NCBI GenBank assembly: GCA_030015575.1
Contig: JASDDO010000026.1
Location: forward strand, 187,947,739 to 188,011,738
Length of the DNA stretch: 64,000 bases
Direction of reading: 5' to 3'
Origin: Agapanthus africanus
Taxonomy: Eukaryota > Streptophyta > Magnoliopsida > Asparagales > Amaryllidaceae
A program made the position numbers and the translations under genes. Of this stretch, positions 44,670 through 57,230 are shown piece by piece (position 1 is the stretch's first letter; each line of letters opens with the position of its first letter). Below the pieces are notes generated by a model, which was given only the letters and a program-made list of their open reading frames with translations, made no database searches and was not told the DNA's origin.

Positions 44670-47600
44670 TGACCCGACCCTAGACTATAACTCAGTGACT
44701 AAGTTAACCGAAATTTCTTATAACACTGGCTTTTGGATTGTCTGAGTTGCATACATCATTGCCACTCCTTCTCTTACCCTTTGCATTTCTCCAGAACACC
44801 TCGTATCACTACGAACATCCACTTCTATTGGATAAATCCATCGTATGGTTATATACGAACTCAAAGGAATTTCTTCGAGGATGGATTTTGGTTCTGGAGA
44901 GATTGAATATGATTATTCAGTTGTCTTTTCCTTTTACCTTCTCTCAGGTTATGAGGACTCCTAGGATTAGGAGAGGGTACACCCATTACGCTTATTGGAT
45001 AGTCTTCTTCCAAACCATAGGCAGGAGCCGAAAGGTAGGTAATGAAGAAAACCAATTAGCCTAAGTAGGGTGTGCAGAAGGTAATAAGTAAAGACATATA
45101 GAGGGATCAGAAGGAGGGCAAAGTAAAATGTGACTGCTATCATTCACGACCGAACCAGGTATTTTCATCGCCACTCCTACTTCACCTTTATATTTCTCCA
45201 GGACACCTCGTATCACTACGAACATCCACTTCCATTGGATAAATCTATCGTATGGTTATATACGAACTCGAAGGAATCTTTTCGAGGATGGATTCTGGTT
45301 CAAGAGAAATGGGAATAAGATTTATTCAGTTGTCTTTTATCATCACCTTCTCTCAAGTTGTGAGTACTCCTAGGATTAGGAGAGTACACCTATTATGCTT
45401 ATTGGATAGTCTTCTTCCAAACCATAGGCTGGTGCCGAACGGTAGGGAAGGAAGAAAACCATTTAAGCCTAACGAAGCTGTACAGAAGCTAATGACCAAA
45501 GACAAATAAAGGGATTTGGAGAGATGGCAAAGAAATATACGGTTACAGTCGTGAATCTGATAATGGAAGAGGCATTACTACGAATACTTGGATACCCCTT
45601 CGAAACATTTTTTATGTTTCAGTTTCACTGTGCATTTTTAATAGGAAACTGATTTCCCAATTAGACCCTTGCTCCAGGGCATGTATTTACCAGGTTTGAT
45701 TCTCACATCTGTATGGTTTTACAGATGATGAGTGCGAGTAAGTTATTGGGAGTTAGGCGATCATCCTCATTATATCGGAATTCGTTGTAATTGGTGATAT
45801 TTGAAGAAATCTCTTGGGTACAGTTTTCAATCTACGACGCACAGCGTTTGAGTTATTCAACTCAGTGGACTTGTACAAAGTATTGTATGTAGTCCAGTGT
45901 CCATTCGGACAAAGGGGTTGGTCCTCGTACTATATTCTGCTTACTTGTGACTTCTCAAGTTTTGGGCAAGTGTTTCGTAGAAATACAAGGTCCAAGTTTG
46001 AGAAGTTGTAGGTACAAGAATAAAGAAGAGAACCAGGTGTCGCAAGTATCGGGATTTTTCAAGGTGATTGAAAATGTAAATACTTGTATGAGGTATTCAG
46101 TTGATAGTAATGGTTTTGAAAAACTTGTTTCTCTTTTAGATTACTCATAATTGGACGCACTCCTAAATTGAGTAATGCTGATCGGCCTCTTTCCATTTAG
46201 TTGACATGCACTGGAGACAGCTGCATGATTTGAATCTGGTTCCAATTAAATTAGTGCCTTTGTTTCTATATTAGATATATATAGAATCAATTTATATCTT
46301 AACGATGTTAAGGTATAGGGAGTCGTCCGGCTGATGCTTAAAACCAGAATCCGGATAAACTCAAGGCACATTTCAGTAATGGCTGTTTGTGGGTTATCCC
46401 GGGCTTTGACGAGGGTTAACTTTCTACCATCAGGAAGATCAATATTTATATTGTTCTTGACTCACCATAGTTTTAGTAAAATGGATTTTTTCAGAAAACA
46501 GTAGTGGGAGTATGGTAGAACTGGAAGTGATTCCAGAATAGCAAACGATTACTGAAAATTTAATAGAACCTAAAGATTCATTCAGGTTTGACATTCCGTT
46601 AGCCACTCCGCAGATATGGTGGGTAACCTCCGGCACCCGAGAGGTACTCCATAGCCTCAAGGACGGTAACATGGAGGACTTGTTTACCCAGACATGACAC
46701 TACTGCTGTTCCAGACTATGAGACCCGGCAGGAGGATGAGTATAGCGTCGTTCTAAACTAGCTTTAGAAGTGTACGTATATATGACTCTGCCAGAGGGTT
46801 TTCATAATCAGTGGGAGCAGCGGAAGCGTAGTGGACAAGTAGCTTATGTCTATTTATAGACTAAAGCAAATATAGCGGAGATAGATCATCTAATTTTTGA
46901 TGTGACGGTCATAAGTTTTTTGACTTCATAAGAATAGGGGATGGATCTGTTAAGAAGATAGTAGGGTGTGATGTTCTGGTATTTGGATGACATACACATA
47001 GTAGGAAGTGAAATTCCTATACTACGATCGGTTATACCGTGGTTGTCACACAGTGTTTTCTCCATATAAGATATGGATATTATATCAGGCATTCTAGTTA
47101 TTAGATCTATAGTATTTGATATAGTTTTGGGTAGTTTCCCAATCTGGGTACATAGACAGTATTCTAAAGATATTTAGAATGGATGACTCCTGGCATGGTG
47201 GTGAACCTGCAGGTGATGGAGTCACCCTCTCTAAAGGTGTCTTACAGACTAAAGAGGAGAGGGATGTGCATGATTGGCATATCACTTGCTTAGGCTATTG
47301 AGTCAATCATGAGATGTCAAGTACCACACCAGATGTTGTTTTTGCACTAGATGCAATAAGTTATGATATTAATCAATCCTGGAGAAACGTAAGGAAGCAG
47401 TTTAAGAACATAAGTAGATGTTCTAGGGATTTGATAAAGGCAGTATCCTTCGGGAGACGGTTATCATTCCAGGCTTCCAAGGTGACCTGGATGACAGAGT
47501 GACTCTCAGAGTTATTATTTTCCCTCACACGAAGGGCAGTATTTTGGACAGGTGGTCCAAGCGGATACTGAGGGAGGCATGGCGTTCGACACTGATTAAA

Positions 47601-47899
47601 TTCAGTTGACGATATAGTCTAGAATGTTTGCTGGATTTGGAGTTCATTTATGAACTGGTTCCCATCAGATATCCAGACATATTTTAAGAAAGGTATTGCT
47701 CATTTCGGAAGATGGCTTTCTCCGCGAGTTTGAGATTAAGAGAGACATGTAAAGAAACATCAGGGCGGATCCACTCACTGAGGCTATTCTCGAACGCAGT
47801 AGTTTTACAAACGAGCTTTGTGAAACTGATTAGTAGAGGAGTTGGGTGTTCGGTATCACACTGGCTGTGAGTATGCGACATCGCAATAATTAGCCTTAT
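44670..47899 (+). pseudogene. Decayed Angela gag-pol, family I
   Basis: No long frame survives. From about 46560 to 47899 traces of RT and RNase H follow the same order as in the readable elements: MTLPEGFHNQWEQR-like sequence near 46783, a degraded YxDD region near 46978 (TTTGGATGACATACAC), CTGGGTACATAGACAGTATTC near 47144, ACCAGATGTTGTTTTTGCAC near 47328. Sequence 44670-46200 has the position of gag to integrase but only the tandem duplication is notable. The reading is limited to similarity of scattered blocks. Confidence 0.7.
44757..45565 (+). repeat. Tandem duplication of about 0.4 kb in the decayed interior
   Basis: Unit 1 (about 44757-45165) and unit 2 (about 45166-45565) share long identical stretches, for example ACCTCGTATCACTACGAACA, at a distance of 407 bp. 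Both contain open frames starting near the same place (44738-45064 and 45130-45318) with NTSYHYEHPL or DTSYHYEHPL. I do not recognise a protein family in them. Confidence 0.88.
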
Positions 47900-47914
47900 G
47901 TGCAAGTGGGAGAT
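47900..47914 (+). other. Polypurine tract
   Basis: GTGCAAGTGGGAGAT immediately precedes the 3' LTR. It is intact although the coding region is not, in keeping with selection or recent movement of cis-acting parts. Confidence 0.85.
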
Positions 47915-50028
47915 TGTTGGATATAGTGCCCTCGAAGTCAATTATTGGATCGCGGGTACGTGATTGCAATGATTGAGGGAGGACCTATACCGGTAGGACA
48001 GTCTTACTCGAGATGATAGTATGCTATCTGGTTTGTCTTTATCATCATGTACATGTTGATAGAGCCCATAGGATTCTTGCTTGACATCCAGCAGTACGAT
48101 GGAGATCATATACATGGTAGCTGGGGTCTATAAGCACATCCTTAATATGTCCCTAGTCGTGGGAGTTTCGAGACTGGGCATCGATACTCCAGATTAGAAT
48201 AGTGTACACAGTTTGAGACCCCGACGAGCGACAGTGGCCGGTCTCGCAAGCCACTGGTGTCAGTTAGTTCACCGAAGATGTATACAAGTGCTCATTCGGT
48301 TATGAGTACACCGGACAGGACTCGCCGGGAATCTGCTAGTTCGTATTATACATATTGTCAGATAGCAGTTCCCAGGTGACATGTGTATAGGTTAGTCTGT
48401 CGACCTGAGATCGTCATTTGTCTCGTGTAAATTCCCACTGTGCTTTAATTACTACTCTACCACGGCTCAAAGGAGTCGTGCAAACAGGTTTTAGTTGAGT
48501 ACAGTCCCGAGCCACACGAAGGCAGTGAGCGGATCGTCGGGGATTCGTCTCTCCCGGTATTGGGGGTTGATGTCGTGCAGTGCATAGGTGGCCATCACCA
48601 GAAAACCTTGGCCAAGGTAGTCGAGAATTACCGATCTAGGATCGGTAGTTTCTCAGGTGGTGATGGGCTTCATACCGACACGAATTATCGCGTTAGTCGG
48701 GGTCTGACTTTATCCACCCCCTAGACTCAATATGCGATACTCTTAGACGAACAGACCAGACTGTACGGATATTGTCACTGTCAGGCTCAGTTGGGTTTCA
48801 GGATGAGTTCGCTCGCCAGCTTCCCTTTCGTTCAATACACAGGCAACCGTTACGTACAGCGAGTAACTCAGACGTGCTTGTGGTTATACCCAGTGCCAGT
48901 GTATTGATGAGTCATTAGAGTCCCCTACAAAAGTTTCCCAAGTTCGGGCAAAACGTTGTAGAGGCCATATGGTTTTATGGCAGGGTTCGAACATACACGT
49001 GCACTTGTGCACGTGTCATGGTTCGGACAGATAATACTAGTGGGCTTTGGTTTAAGCCGGATCCTAGTATTATATTGTGTAGGAATATTTTTTGTCTCAT
49101 TGCATTTGTATTCAGTGGGAATACAAATGCGGGTATGTATATACAATTGTGGAGTAATCCTGTAATTCATTACGGGATTACTTTTGAAGTTGCCAAATTT
49201 CTTTTCTCGGATTAAACTTTTGGTTTAAATTTTAATTAAGTTGAAATTGTGGGTAATGTTTTATCTTGTATAAATTATTGTTATTTGGTGATGGGCATTT
49301 TTTAATTGGGGGCTGCCAATTTTCGAATTGCATAGGGTGAGGTGGCATGGTTTTCTTTTTTCTTGGCATGGGCAGCATGTGTCCTTGGCATGGTGTTGTC
49401 ATTTGCATTAATTGGCTTTTGGAGTGTGTGATGATTTTTTGGTGTAAGTGTTTTTTAAAAGATAGGTGTGCTGTGGATGTGAGGGTATTAATTTTATCAC
49501 ATCATCATTTTTTTCATTCTGGCAATCCCCAGAAAGCAAGAGAACAAAATCCTTCATGGCCGAACCCCCTGGTTTTTTCCCACTTGAAAATTTCTAAATG
49601 CTCACATTTCTCATTCTCACCAATTGGCAACTTCATTTACCTTCGCTCGATGCATCGGGTGCCTTGAGACAAACTATTCTACAGTCTCTTTATATCAATC
49701 TTGGACATGTTGGCTAGAAAACTTCATGTCCGAGTTGCTTCAGTTCGAAAAGGGAGCCCGTATAAAGATTCGTTGACGTGGTGCCACTTTAACTAGGAGA
49801 CCGGCGAGCGGATTTCATCGGGGTAGCCACAACAAGCTAGGGGAGGGGATTGAAGACCGAAGGACACGGATCGATCAGTATAATCTCTAAACTCTCATTT
49901 TACATTTAACTAGTTAACGGTTAATGGAATGATCCAGGTATTTGGTTGCGGTAGCGCCAGTTTTGTAAAAAGTTTTTGTTCCGCATTTGGCGTCGGATAG
50001 ACGGCCGGGGCACTGCCGTGGCCCAACA
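47915..50028 (+). mobile_element. Angela 3' LTR, family I, complete
   Basis: It runs from TGTTGGATATAGTGCCCTC to GCCGTGGCCCAACA, 2,114 bp, followed by the target duplication GGATG. It defines the end of the LTR that the 5' copy has lost. Confidence 0.92.
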
Positions 50029-50033
50029 GGATG
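50029..50033. repeat. Target site duplication GGATG, right copy
   Basis: This pairs with 40668-40672. Confidence 0.93.
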
Positions 50034-51054
50034 ATCCCATATCCATTGGTGATTGACATCAGAGATGGTATACGAGTGCTCAGTGGAGACTGGGTGCACT
50101 GAACGGACTCGTCGAGAACTCCTAGATGGTATTATACATATCTTCAGATAGCAGTTCTCTGGTGACACTAGTACAGGTTAATCTGTCGACTTGAGATCAT
50201 AATAGAATCTTGTGTGATTCTCACTGTGCTTTGAATTCCACCTTACCACGTTCATGAGATCGTGCAATACAGTGGTTTTTGGGTATAGCCCCGAGTCACA
50301 TGGAGGCAATGAGCGATAGGAGGGATTTCGTCTCTCCCGGTATTGGGGGTTGATGTTGCGCTATACTTGATTGGCCATAACAGGAAATCCCGGGCCAGAG
50401 TTGCTGAGATTTACTGGTAAGTGTTATCATTAGTTCCTTTAACCGTTATGGACCTCACATCGGCAGGACTTATCTGGCTATTGGGATCTGACGTTATACC
50501 ACCCCCAGGCTATGATATGCAACATATCTGACGAAGAGACTGGATTGTACGGTAGTGTTACTGATTGGATTCGTAGGAGTATGAGCAGGCTTGCTTATTG
50601 ATCTTCTGATCGCTCAATACCCGGGTGGCCATTACGTTTAGCAGACCGCTTATGGCTTGTGGGTGTTTGATATGATCATCACCAATTGCCGGCGTATTGA
50701 CGAGTCTTTAGAGTCCTACACAAAGGTTTCCTGGTTCATGCGAAACGAAGTAGGAGCACATATATGATATGTGCTGGACCGAGATTAATACGAGTATGTA
50801 ATACCGTATTCTATTCTCACGATATGTGATATCGGTCGGTTATATGTGATATAGCCGGGTTATCGGATCAAGCGTTGATTCGATAAGTTGATTCATATGA
50901 TATTAGTCGGTTGTATGTGATATAGCCGGATTATTAATCAAATGTTGATTTAATAATTTAATCTATAATTATATATGTGATATATTAATTTACATTAATT
51001 AATATTTGCTCACATAAACATTTCTTTTACTCACTTGTGTGCATATAGTATATA
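50034..51054 (+). mobile_element. Angela LTR, family II, continuation
   Basis: This continues the LTR begun at 40325 (ATCCCATATCCATTGGTG) and is cut at 51054 by the Tekay LTR. Near 50822-50940 it has the family motif GGTTATATGTGATATAGCC several times. The remainder of the LTR should lie beyond the Tekay element, outside the window. Confidence 0.83.
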
Positions 51055-54000
51055 TGTGCCACGACCCAAAATTTGGTACTTGACCGGCACTTAAACCACG
51101 TGATGTCAACAGGCGTAACACAATTTAAGTAAGCCGAAAACCCAGAAATCTAAACCATCAAAAGTAGTAAGTGATAAAAACATTGTTAAAAACATTTGGA
51201 AATCTCAAGTAAAAATCTTTAAACTTAAGTGTATTTTCTTAAAAATTTCGGCAGCACCTCCTTTGTAAAAACTAGCCCCGAAACGGGTACAAACATATGA
51301 TATAAGTAAAGCAGCCCCAAACGGAGGCAAATCACGCCCAAAGGCGGAAACAACCACCACAAGCATAAATATACGACGCCGTAGCGAAGAAATAGACAAT
51401 ATAAATGAAAAACAGCAAAACTAGGTAAAACTACATAATAAAGGCCGGCTCACCCGAGCACGACACCCAGAGTCACAAAAATATACAATATCGTCCTCAC
51501 AACTCGTTTTTAAGTCAATACACGAAAGTGGTAGATGGAGAGTACTAGATACAATAAAATATACAATGGAATAAATCGGATAACCGCAACCCACCTACAG
51601 CAAAAAGGCTCACAACCAACCGTAGCGGTATCCGCTGAAAAAGATACAATAAGAAGCCCTGCCGCGACTACACTGAGGGTCAAACCTGCAAAACATTGTG
51701 GCACAACGGGGGTGAGTTTCCAACTCGTGAATAGTAAGTAACATCATACAGATAATCGCAGGTATGCACGTACATCGATAATCTATCACATGCAATTTGA
51801 CAGCATAGATATAGTAATATGGATATGCAACAATCATGAAAGGTACTCTATCGGGTACTATAAATACTTGAAAAAATGCATATCAAATGAATGCTGAGTG
51901 TGGGATAAAACATATCACCATCAATGAATCATCATCGTGGAAAAACCGGTGTCCATCAACGACACCGCAAATCCTAATACCTCAGGCGCCGTCACTCTGA
52001 TCGGCCCTCGTTTCTTTAAATCTCATGGAACCTGAGTACCCAACATTGGCACTAGAAAACATCATGAAAACTCGTGTCTAATATCGACACGCAAATCCAC
52101 ATAACTCGGGCTCCGTCAGTCCGGATCGGCCCACGGGCTCCGTCAGTCCGGATCGGCCCATATCCATCTCATGACTCCGGTCGGTATCCTCCGGATAACC
52201 GCCACGTCCAACCAATCACCGGTAGGTAGTAGTCTCTCTGCCAGGCTCATCATCTACTGCATAACATCCCCTTCTTGCCCTGGGGTACCATACCGGGTCC
52301 ACCATGAACCAGCAAACGGATCATCCAGCTCCTCGAATTGGGTTTCTAACACAATCTGAGACCGAGAAAACTCATGGTGGACGCACTGAAATATCATATC
52401 AAGAGAAACCGGGTTTTCGAAACAATTCATACTTTTTTGAAATATCCCCACGTTTCTTAAATCCATAAATCACATGAAATCCGTATCTCAATGCGTAAAT
52501 CCATGAAATATGATATATGCAACATAAAACAGTAATATGAGCATATCAAGGGAAAACCGCTCTTTTAAATGAATCCAGTTTTTAAATATATCATGCGGTT
52601 CCCAATTTCTCCAAATTCCAATGCAACATCATATAAAGGTGTACATGTAGCTATGTATGCATGATGCATTTCATATGCGCAATAGAACAAGTATCAACGC
52701 CTTAATGTCAATAACAATACAATATCGTATTTGTGTATAGGTTGTGCGTGTCATGGAAATTACCGACGGTGTGGGTGTAACATAAAATTTAGTGCTCGTG
52801 TAATATGAAACGTCAGTAATGGTGTAGTGTCCACTAGGTACTAGGTCAAGGAACAACAAGAATAGTATGTAATGATGCTCATGCACAATCAACATGTATG
52901 CATATAAACATGCGGCTATAATATCATATATAACCCTGACGCTTAACGCCATACGGGCGATTTCCTCATAGATGTTAAATCTAATCACCGATGATCTCGA
53001 GCTAGGTAAATCCAACCACCTGCTTCGCTTTCTTCGTAGCGTCTGAAGTCCCCGCACTCGCTCCTAATATCACACAAAATATAGTAAGTGCAACTTAGAA
53101 ATCGACCAACAATATGTACAAACTACGTTTAAATCGACGAACCGACTCCAACAACCCCTCAAGTGTTCGCTTAGTGGATAACGAGTGTAGCGACAATCTG
53201 AAACAACCCTCTGTGCAGCAAGCTACACAAACAACGCAAACCGTGTCGGATATCGTAACGCGCGTAGTTGAAACACTAAAAACTAGAAATTTGATCTCAG
53301 ATTTAACATACTGTCAATATATAAAAATCTAGCAGTACCAAAGACCCATAAACAACTGCAGACAGCTATCCGAAAAAACATAACACCCTAGTTCCCTACA
53401 CGACCGAGCTCGCCGGATTTTCCCCATGACTCGCCGGATGAACAGTGCACGGTGGAGTCAGGGTTTCAGGTGAACACTCAGGGCCTCTAGTACAACACTA
53501 CTACATTGCTAGTTTTTCTAGTAAACATTCGTGGTCATAGAAGATCACAGAGAACCTAATATGACACTAAAAATACGATATATGCTCAAAACTACATCTT
53601 TAGGGTTCTAAACGACTACTACTAAGCAACATAACAATATAAGCACCCAATTAACAGTTAGAGATCATTACCTATCCACACTTGCTCAAAAATCCTAGCT
53701 TTCCATGCTCCAAGTGATCTTAGTGGCTTAATCTTGACTTGTGAAGGGTTTTAGTAGGGTTTAGTGGAAATTTGGTTTGGGTTTGTGAGGATTTAGGTTA
53801 GGGTTTCAGTTGGAGGGGGATGAGGGAATGCGATGAGGAAAGAATTGAGAAGGAGTGAATGAGAGTGTGAATGAGAGAATGTGAGAGTGTACGAGTGAGG
53901 GTGAGGAAAATGAGGGTGTGAGTTTAGTATGAGCCATGCCCCCTCTTCTCTCTCCTCATTAAATGCAATCCATGCTTGCCCCATGCTTATGATTCCATTG

Positions 54001-54297
54001 TCAACCCTCTCTCTCTCTCTCCAAAGTCAACCAAATTCAAACCTTATATTTAAAACTAAATAACTTAAATAATTGCATACTCTTAATTTAAATGGGGTTA
54101 AGGTGCCATGGCTAGTTAAGCATGGTTAACTCTAATTAACCCTAAGTTAACATGCACATGTGTGTGTAAGCCCGAAATAAATAATAATAAAATATTAATT
54201 AATTTTTATAAAATATTTGAAAACTATTTTGATAAACTTTTTACTAAAAATCCGCATTATTGCTTAATTAACACTAATCACATTATAAGGTGTTACA
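51055..54297 (-). mobile_element. Tekay 3' LTR, 3.2 kb
   Basis: On the plus strand it opens TGTGCCACGACCC and ends AAGGTGTTACA; on the sense strand it opens TGTAACACC, the usual start for this lineage. It matches 59202-61208 over its first 2 kb with frequent substitutions. A GA-rich tract at about 53815-53925 and a CT run near 54008-54022 are low-complexity parts. Frames of up to 128 codons inside are not conserved in the other LTR. Confidence 0.9.
52107..52160. repeat. 27-bp tandem repeat in the Tekay LTR
   Basis: Two units of CGGGCTCCGTCAGTCCGGAT plus CGGCCCA lie end to end. The other LTR has the same two units at 60250-60303, so the duplication is older than the insertion. Confidence 0.92.
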
Positions 54298-54312
54298 ATC
54301 TTCCCCCCTTAA
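54298..54312 (-). other. Tekay polypurine tract
   Basis: On the minus strand TTTAAGGGGGGAAGAT stands directly before the LTR start TGTAACACC and overlaps the last codons of pol. Confidence 0.85.
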
Positions 54313-55053
54313 AGAAATTCGTCCCCGAATTTAAAAATCTTACTATTCATACCTTCAAAGAGATGAGGGAATTTCTTCCGCATCTCGTTCTTGGCCTCCC
54401 AAGTGACCTCTTCACTATTCGGGCTATGCCAAAGAACCTTCACAGATGGTAAGACCTTTGACCGAAGTTTCTTCACCTGCCGATCCAATATAACTACCGA
54501 CTGTTTGGTGAATGAAAGATCACGCTCTAGCTAAACGGTCTGGTGTTGAATCATGTGAGAAGGGTCATGAAGGTATATGGAATACGGGGTGAACATCCGA
54601 AAAACTGGGTGGAACTATCAAACGATAGGCAACGGTACCAACTCGCTCAAGGATCTCAAAAGGACCTACAAATCTGGGACTAAGCTTCCCTTTCTTCCTA
54701 AATCTCATCACACCCTTCATCGGAGAAATCCATAGGAACACATGATCCCCCACTGTGAACTCGAACATGCGACGAAGACGGTCGGCATAAGATTTCTGTC
54801 TGTACTGGGAAGCTATCATCCTATCCTGAATCAACTGAATTATCTCCGTAGTCTCTTGAACTAGCTGGAGTCAGTGACACTTTCTACCATACAAAGACTC
54901 AAAAGGTGCCATCTGAATCGTCTCCTGGTAACTGTTATTGTAGGAGAACTCTATCAATGGAAAGTGACGATCCCAACTGCCACCAAAATCAAGCACGCAC
55001 GCATGAAGCATATCCTCCAAAGTCTATATAGTCCACTCCGACTGACCATTGGT
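54309..55053 (-). pseudogene. Tekay integrase C-terminus and chromodomain
   Basis: After a stop at the end of the integrase core the frame continues with further stops (three between 55053 and 54835). The GPF/Y module follows: GKLSPRFVGPFEILERVG and VHPVFHIP at 54565-54700. After a TGA at 54565-54567 and a small shift the chromodomain is readable: ILDRQVKKLRSKVLPSVKVLW, then EEVTWEAKNEMRKKFPHLF, and the pol stop at 54309-54311. The aromatic and acidic pattern fits a chromodomain that would direct integration to marked chromatin. One further TAG lies just before it. Confidence 0.82.
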
Positions 55054-55794
55054 CTACGGATGGAAAACCGTGCTAAAGCTCAATCGGGTACCCAAAGCTT
55101 CCTGAAGTTTCTGCCAAAGACGGCTAGTGAACTGGGTGCCCCTATCGGATACAATGCATGTAGGAACGCCGTGCAAGCGCACAATCTCATCAATATACAA
55201 CTGAGCATACTGAGCATAACCGAAAGTGGTCTTCACTTGAAGGAAGTGAGCCGCTTTCGTCAACCGGTCAACAATCATCCAAATGGAGTCATACCATCGA
55301 CTGGACCTGGGTAGACCCACAATGAAATCCATGGAGATCAGTTCCCATTTCCACTCCGGAATGGGTAAAGGCTGTAATTCTCCTGCCGGTCTCTGATGCT
55401 CAGCCTTGACTTGCTGAAAAGTCAGGCACCTCGGAACGAAATCCGAAATCTCACTCTTCATCCCTGCCCACCAGTAGATATCTCTCAAGTCACGATACAT
55501 CTTGGTGGAACCTGGGTTAACACTATAAGCTGACTGATGTGCCTGCTCTAGGATCTCGTGTCTCAACCCATCGGTATAAGGTACACACAAACGAGTCCCA
55601 AAATGTAGCACACCCTGGTCATCAATCAAGAACTCCGAATCTCTACCCTGCCGAACATGCTCAAGAATCTCAGACAAACGGGCATCGGCGGGCTGTGCCT
55701 CACGAATACGATCAAGTAGAACTGGACGGGCACAGACGTGAGCAAGCTGTCCCCCAGTGGAAGTGAACTCAAATTGTACTATGCTATCGCACAA
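55054..55794 (-). pseudogene. Tekay integrase core
   Basis: It is in the same frame as RT and separated from it by a single TAG (55801-55803). The zinc-binding region is damaged: the second His is Asn ([11 protein letters not shown]) and one Cys is Phe (RCLTFQQV). The catalytic triad is visible as [17 protein letters not shown] and LQEALGT. The frame stops at 55054 just after FSTVFHP. The enzyme would insert element DNA into the genome; this copy is inactive because of the zinc-site changes and stops. Confidence 0.88.
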
Positions 55795-55800
55795 GATCTG

Positions 55801-57206
55801 CTAATCTGCAGAAGACTGTCTCTGAGCTGCGCTCAACTGGGACAAGCTACCCCAGGGCCTACGACTTAAAGCATCGGCTACCACATTCTCCTTGCCCGGG
55901 TGATAAAGAATCTCACAATCATAATCCTTCTCAAGCTCCATCCAACGTCGCTGTCTCAAATTTAGATCCCGCTGCGGAAAGATGTACTTTAAGCTTTGGT
56001 TGTCTGTGAAAATCTGACACGACTCCTCGTATAAGTAGTGTCTCCAAATCTTAAGCACAAAGACCAACGCGGCCATCTCAAGATCATGAGTGGGATAATT
56101 CTGCCCGTGCTTCTTCAAGTGTCGGGAAGCATAAGCGATAACTCTATCATGCTGCATTAATACACAACTGAGCCCCACTCGAGAAGCATCACAGTAAATG
56201 ACAAAGCTGCCTGATCTAGAAGGCAAAGATAAAACCGGTGCAGTCGTCAACCGAGTCTTCAACAGCTGAAAACTCAGCTCGCATGCCTTAGTCCAAAGAA
56301 ACGGAACTCCCTTCCTGGTCAGTCCGGTCAGCGGTGTAGCGATACTCGAGAAGTCCTGCATGAAACGGTGGTAATAACTGGCTAAGCCCAAAAAGCTACG
56401 GACTTCTGTCACTGATACAGGTCTGGGCCAAAGCTGTACGGCCTCGATCTTCCTCAGCTCCACACGAATACCGTCTCCCGTAATCACATGACCTAGGAAG
56501 TCAACACTATCAAGCCAGAAGGCACACTTCAAGAATTTAGCAAACAGCTGGTGCTCTTTCAATGTCTGCAAAGAAATCCTCAAGTGCTGCTCATGCTCCT
56601 CTCGACTCTTGGAATAAACCAGAATGCCATCAATAAACACAATAATAAACTTGTCGAGGAACGGTATGAAAATCCGGTTCCTCAAATCCATGAACGCCAC
56701 AGGGGCATTGGTGAGTCCGAACGAGATCACCAAAAACTCATAATGCCCGTAGCTCGTACGAAAAGAAGTTTTCGAAATGTCATCATTCCCAACCCACAAC
56801 TGATGATAACCTGATCTCAAATCAATCTTGGAAAAATGTCCCGCACCCTGGAGCTGATCAAACAAATTGTCAATGCGAGGTAAAGGATACCTATTCCGCA
56901 CCGTAACTCGGTTCAATTAACGATAATCAATGCACAACCTCAAACTGCCGTCCTTCTTCTTGACGAACAGAACAGGAGCTCTCCAATGCGAAACACTTGG
57001 ACACACAAGTCCCCTATCAAGTAACTCTTGCAACCGATCCTTAAGCTCCTTAAGCTCCGCCGGGGCCATCCAGTAAGGCGGAATAGAAATAGGCCCCGTG
57101 CCGGGATCAAATCAATGCAAAACTCAATCTCACGCTCTGGCGGCAATCCAGGTAACTCATCGGGAAAAACGCTGGGAAACTCTTTCACGATAGGAACCTG
57201 GTTCAA
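55801..57206 (-). pseudogene. Tekay reverse transcriptase-RNase H, catalytic Asp lost
   Basis: The N-terminal part ([16 protein letters not shown]) is in one frame; a one-base loss near 57110 moves the RT to a second frame (WMAP.. to KKKDG). A TAA at 56917-56919 replaces the expected Gln after CIDYR. The RT then reads through [27 protein letters not shown] and the active site FIDGILVYS, where the second Asp of the usual FIDD is Gly (codon 56626-56628). RNase H follows with [31 protein letters not shown] and [11 protein letters not shown]. The loss of a metal-binding Asp alone would abolish polymerase activity. Confidence 0.92.
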
Positions 57207-57230
57207 CGAATCTACTATGGCTCTATTATC

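Larger units (their letters stand above)
40673..50028 (+). mobile_element. Complete Angela element, family I, non-autonomous, 9.4 kb
   Basis: Two family I LTRs flank a leader with conserved stem-loops and a coding region decayed beyond reading; a perfect 5-bp duplication (GGATG) marks the insertion. The LTRs are very similar to one another over long stretches (for example 41460-41990 against 48720-49250), although the interior carries many stops and frameshifts. The same decayed interior occurs at 1-568. It therefore looks like a family that moved with help from proteins of other elements. Confidence 0.9.

Noticed and set aside
44738..45318. Two similar open frames that could be a small protein family
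   Set aside because: They are the two units of a tandem duplication in a decayed element; no start context or known domain supports translation.
52671..53057. 128-codon minus frame
   Set aside because: It is inside the Tekay 3' LTR and is reduced to 70 codons in the partner LTR at 60989-61201, so it is not conserved.
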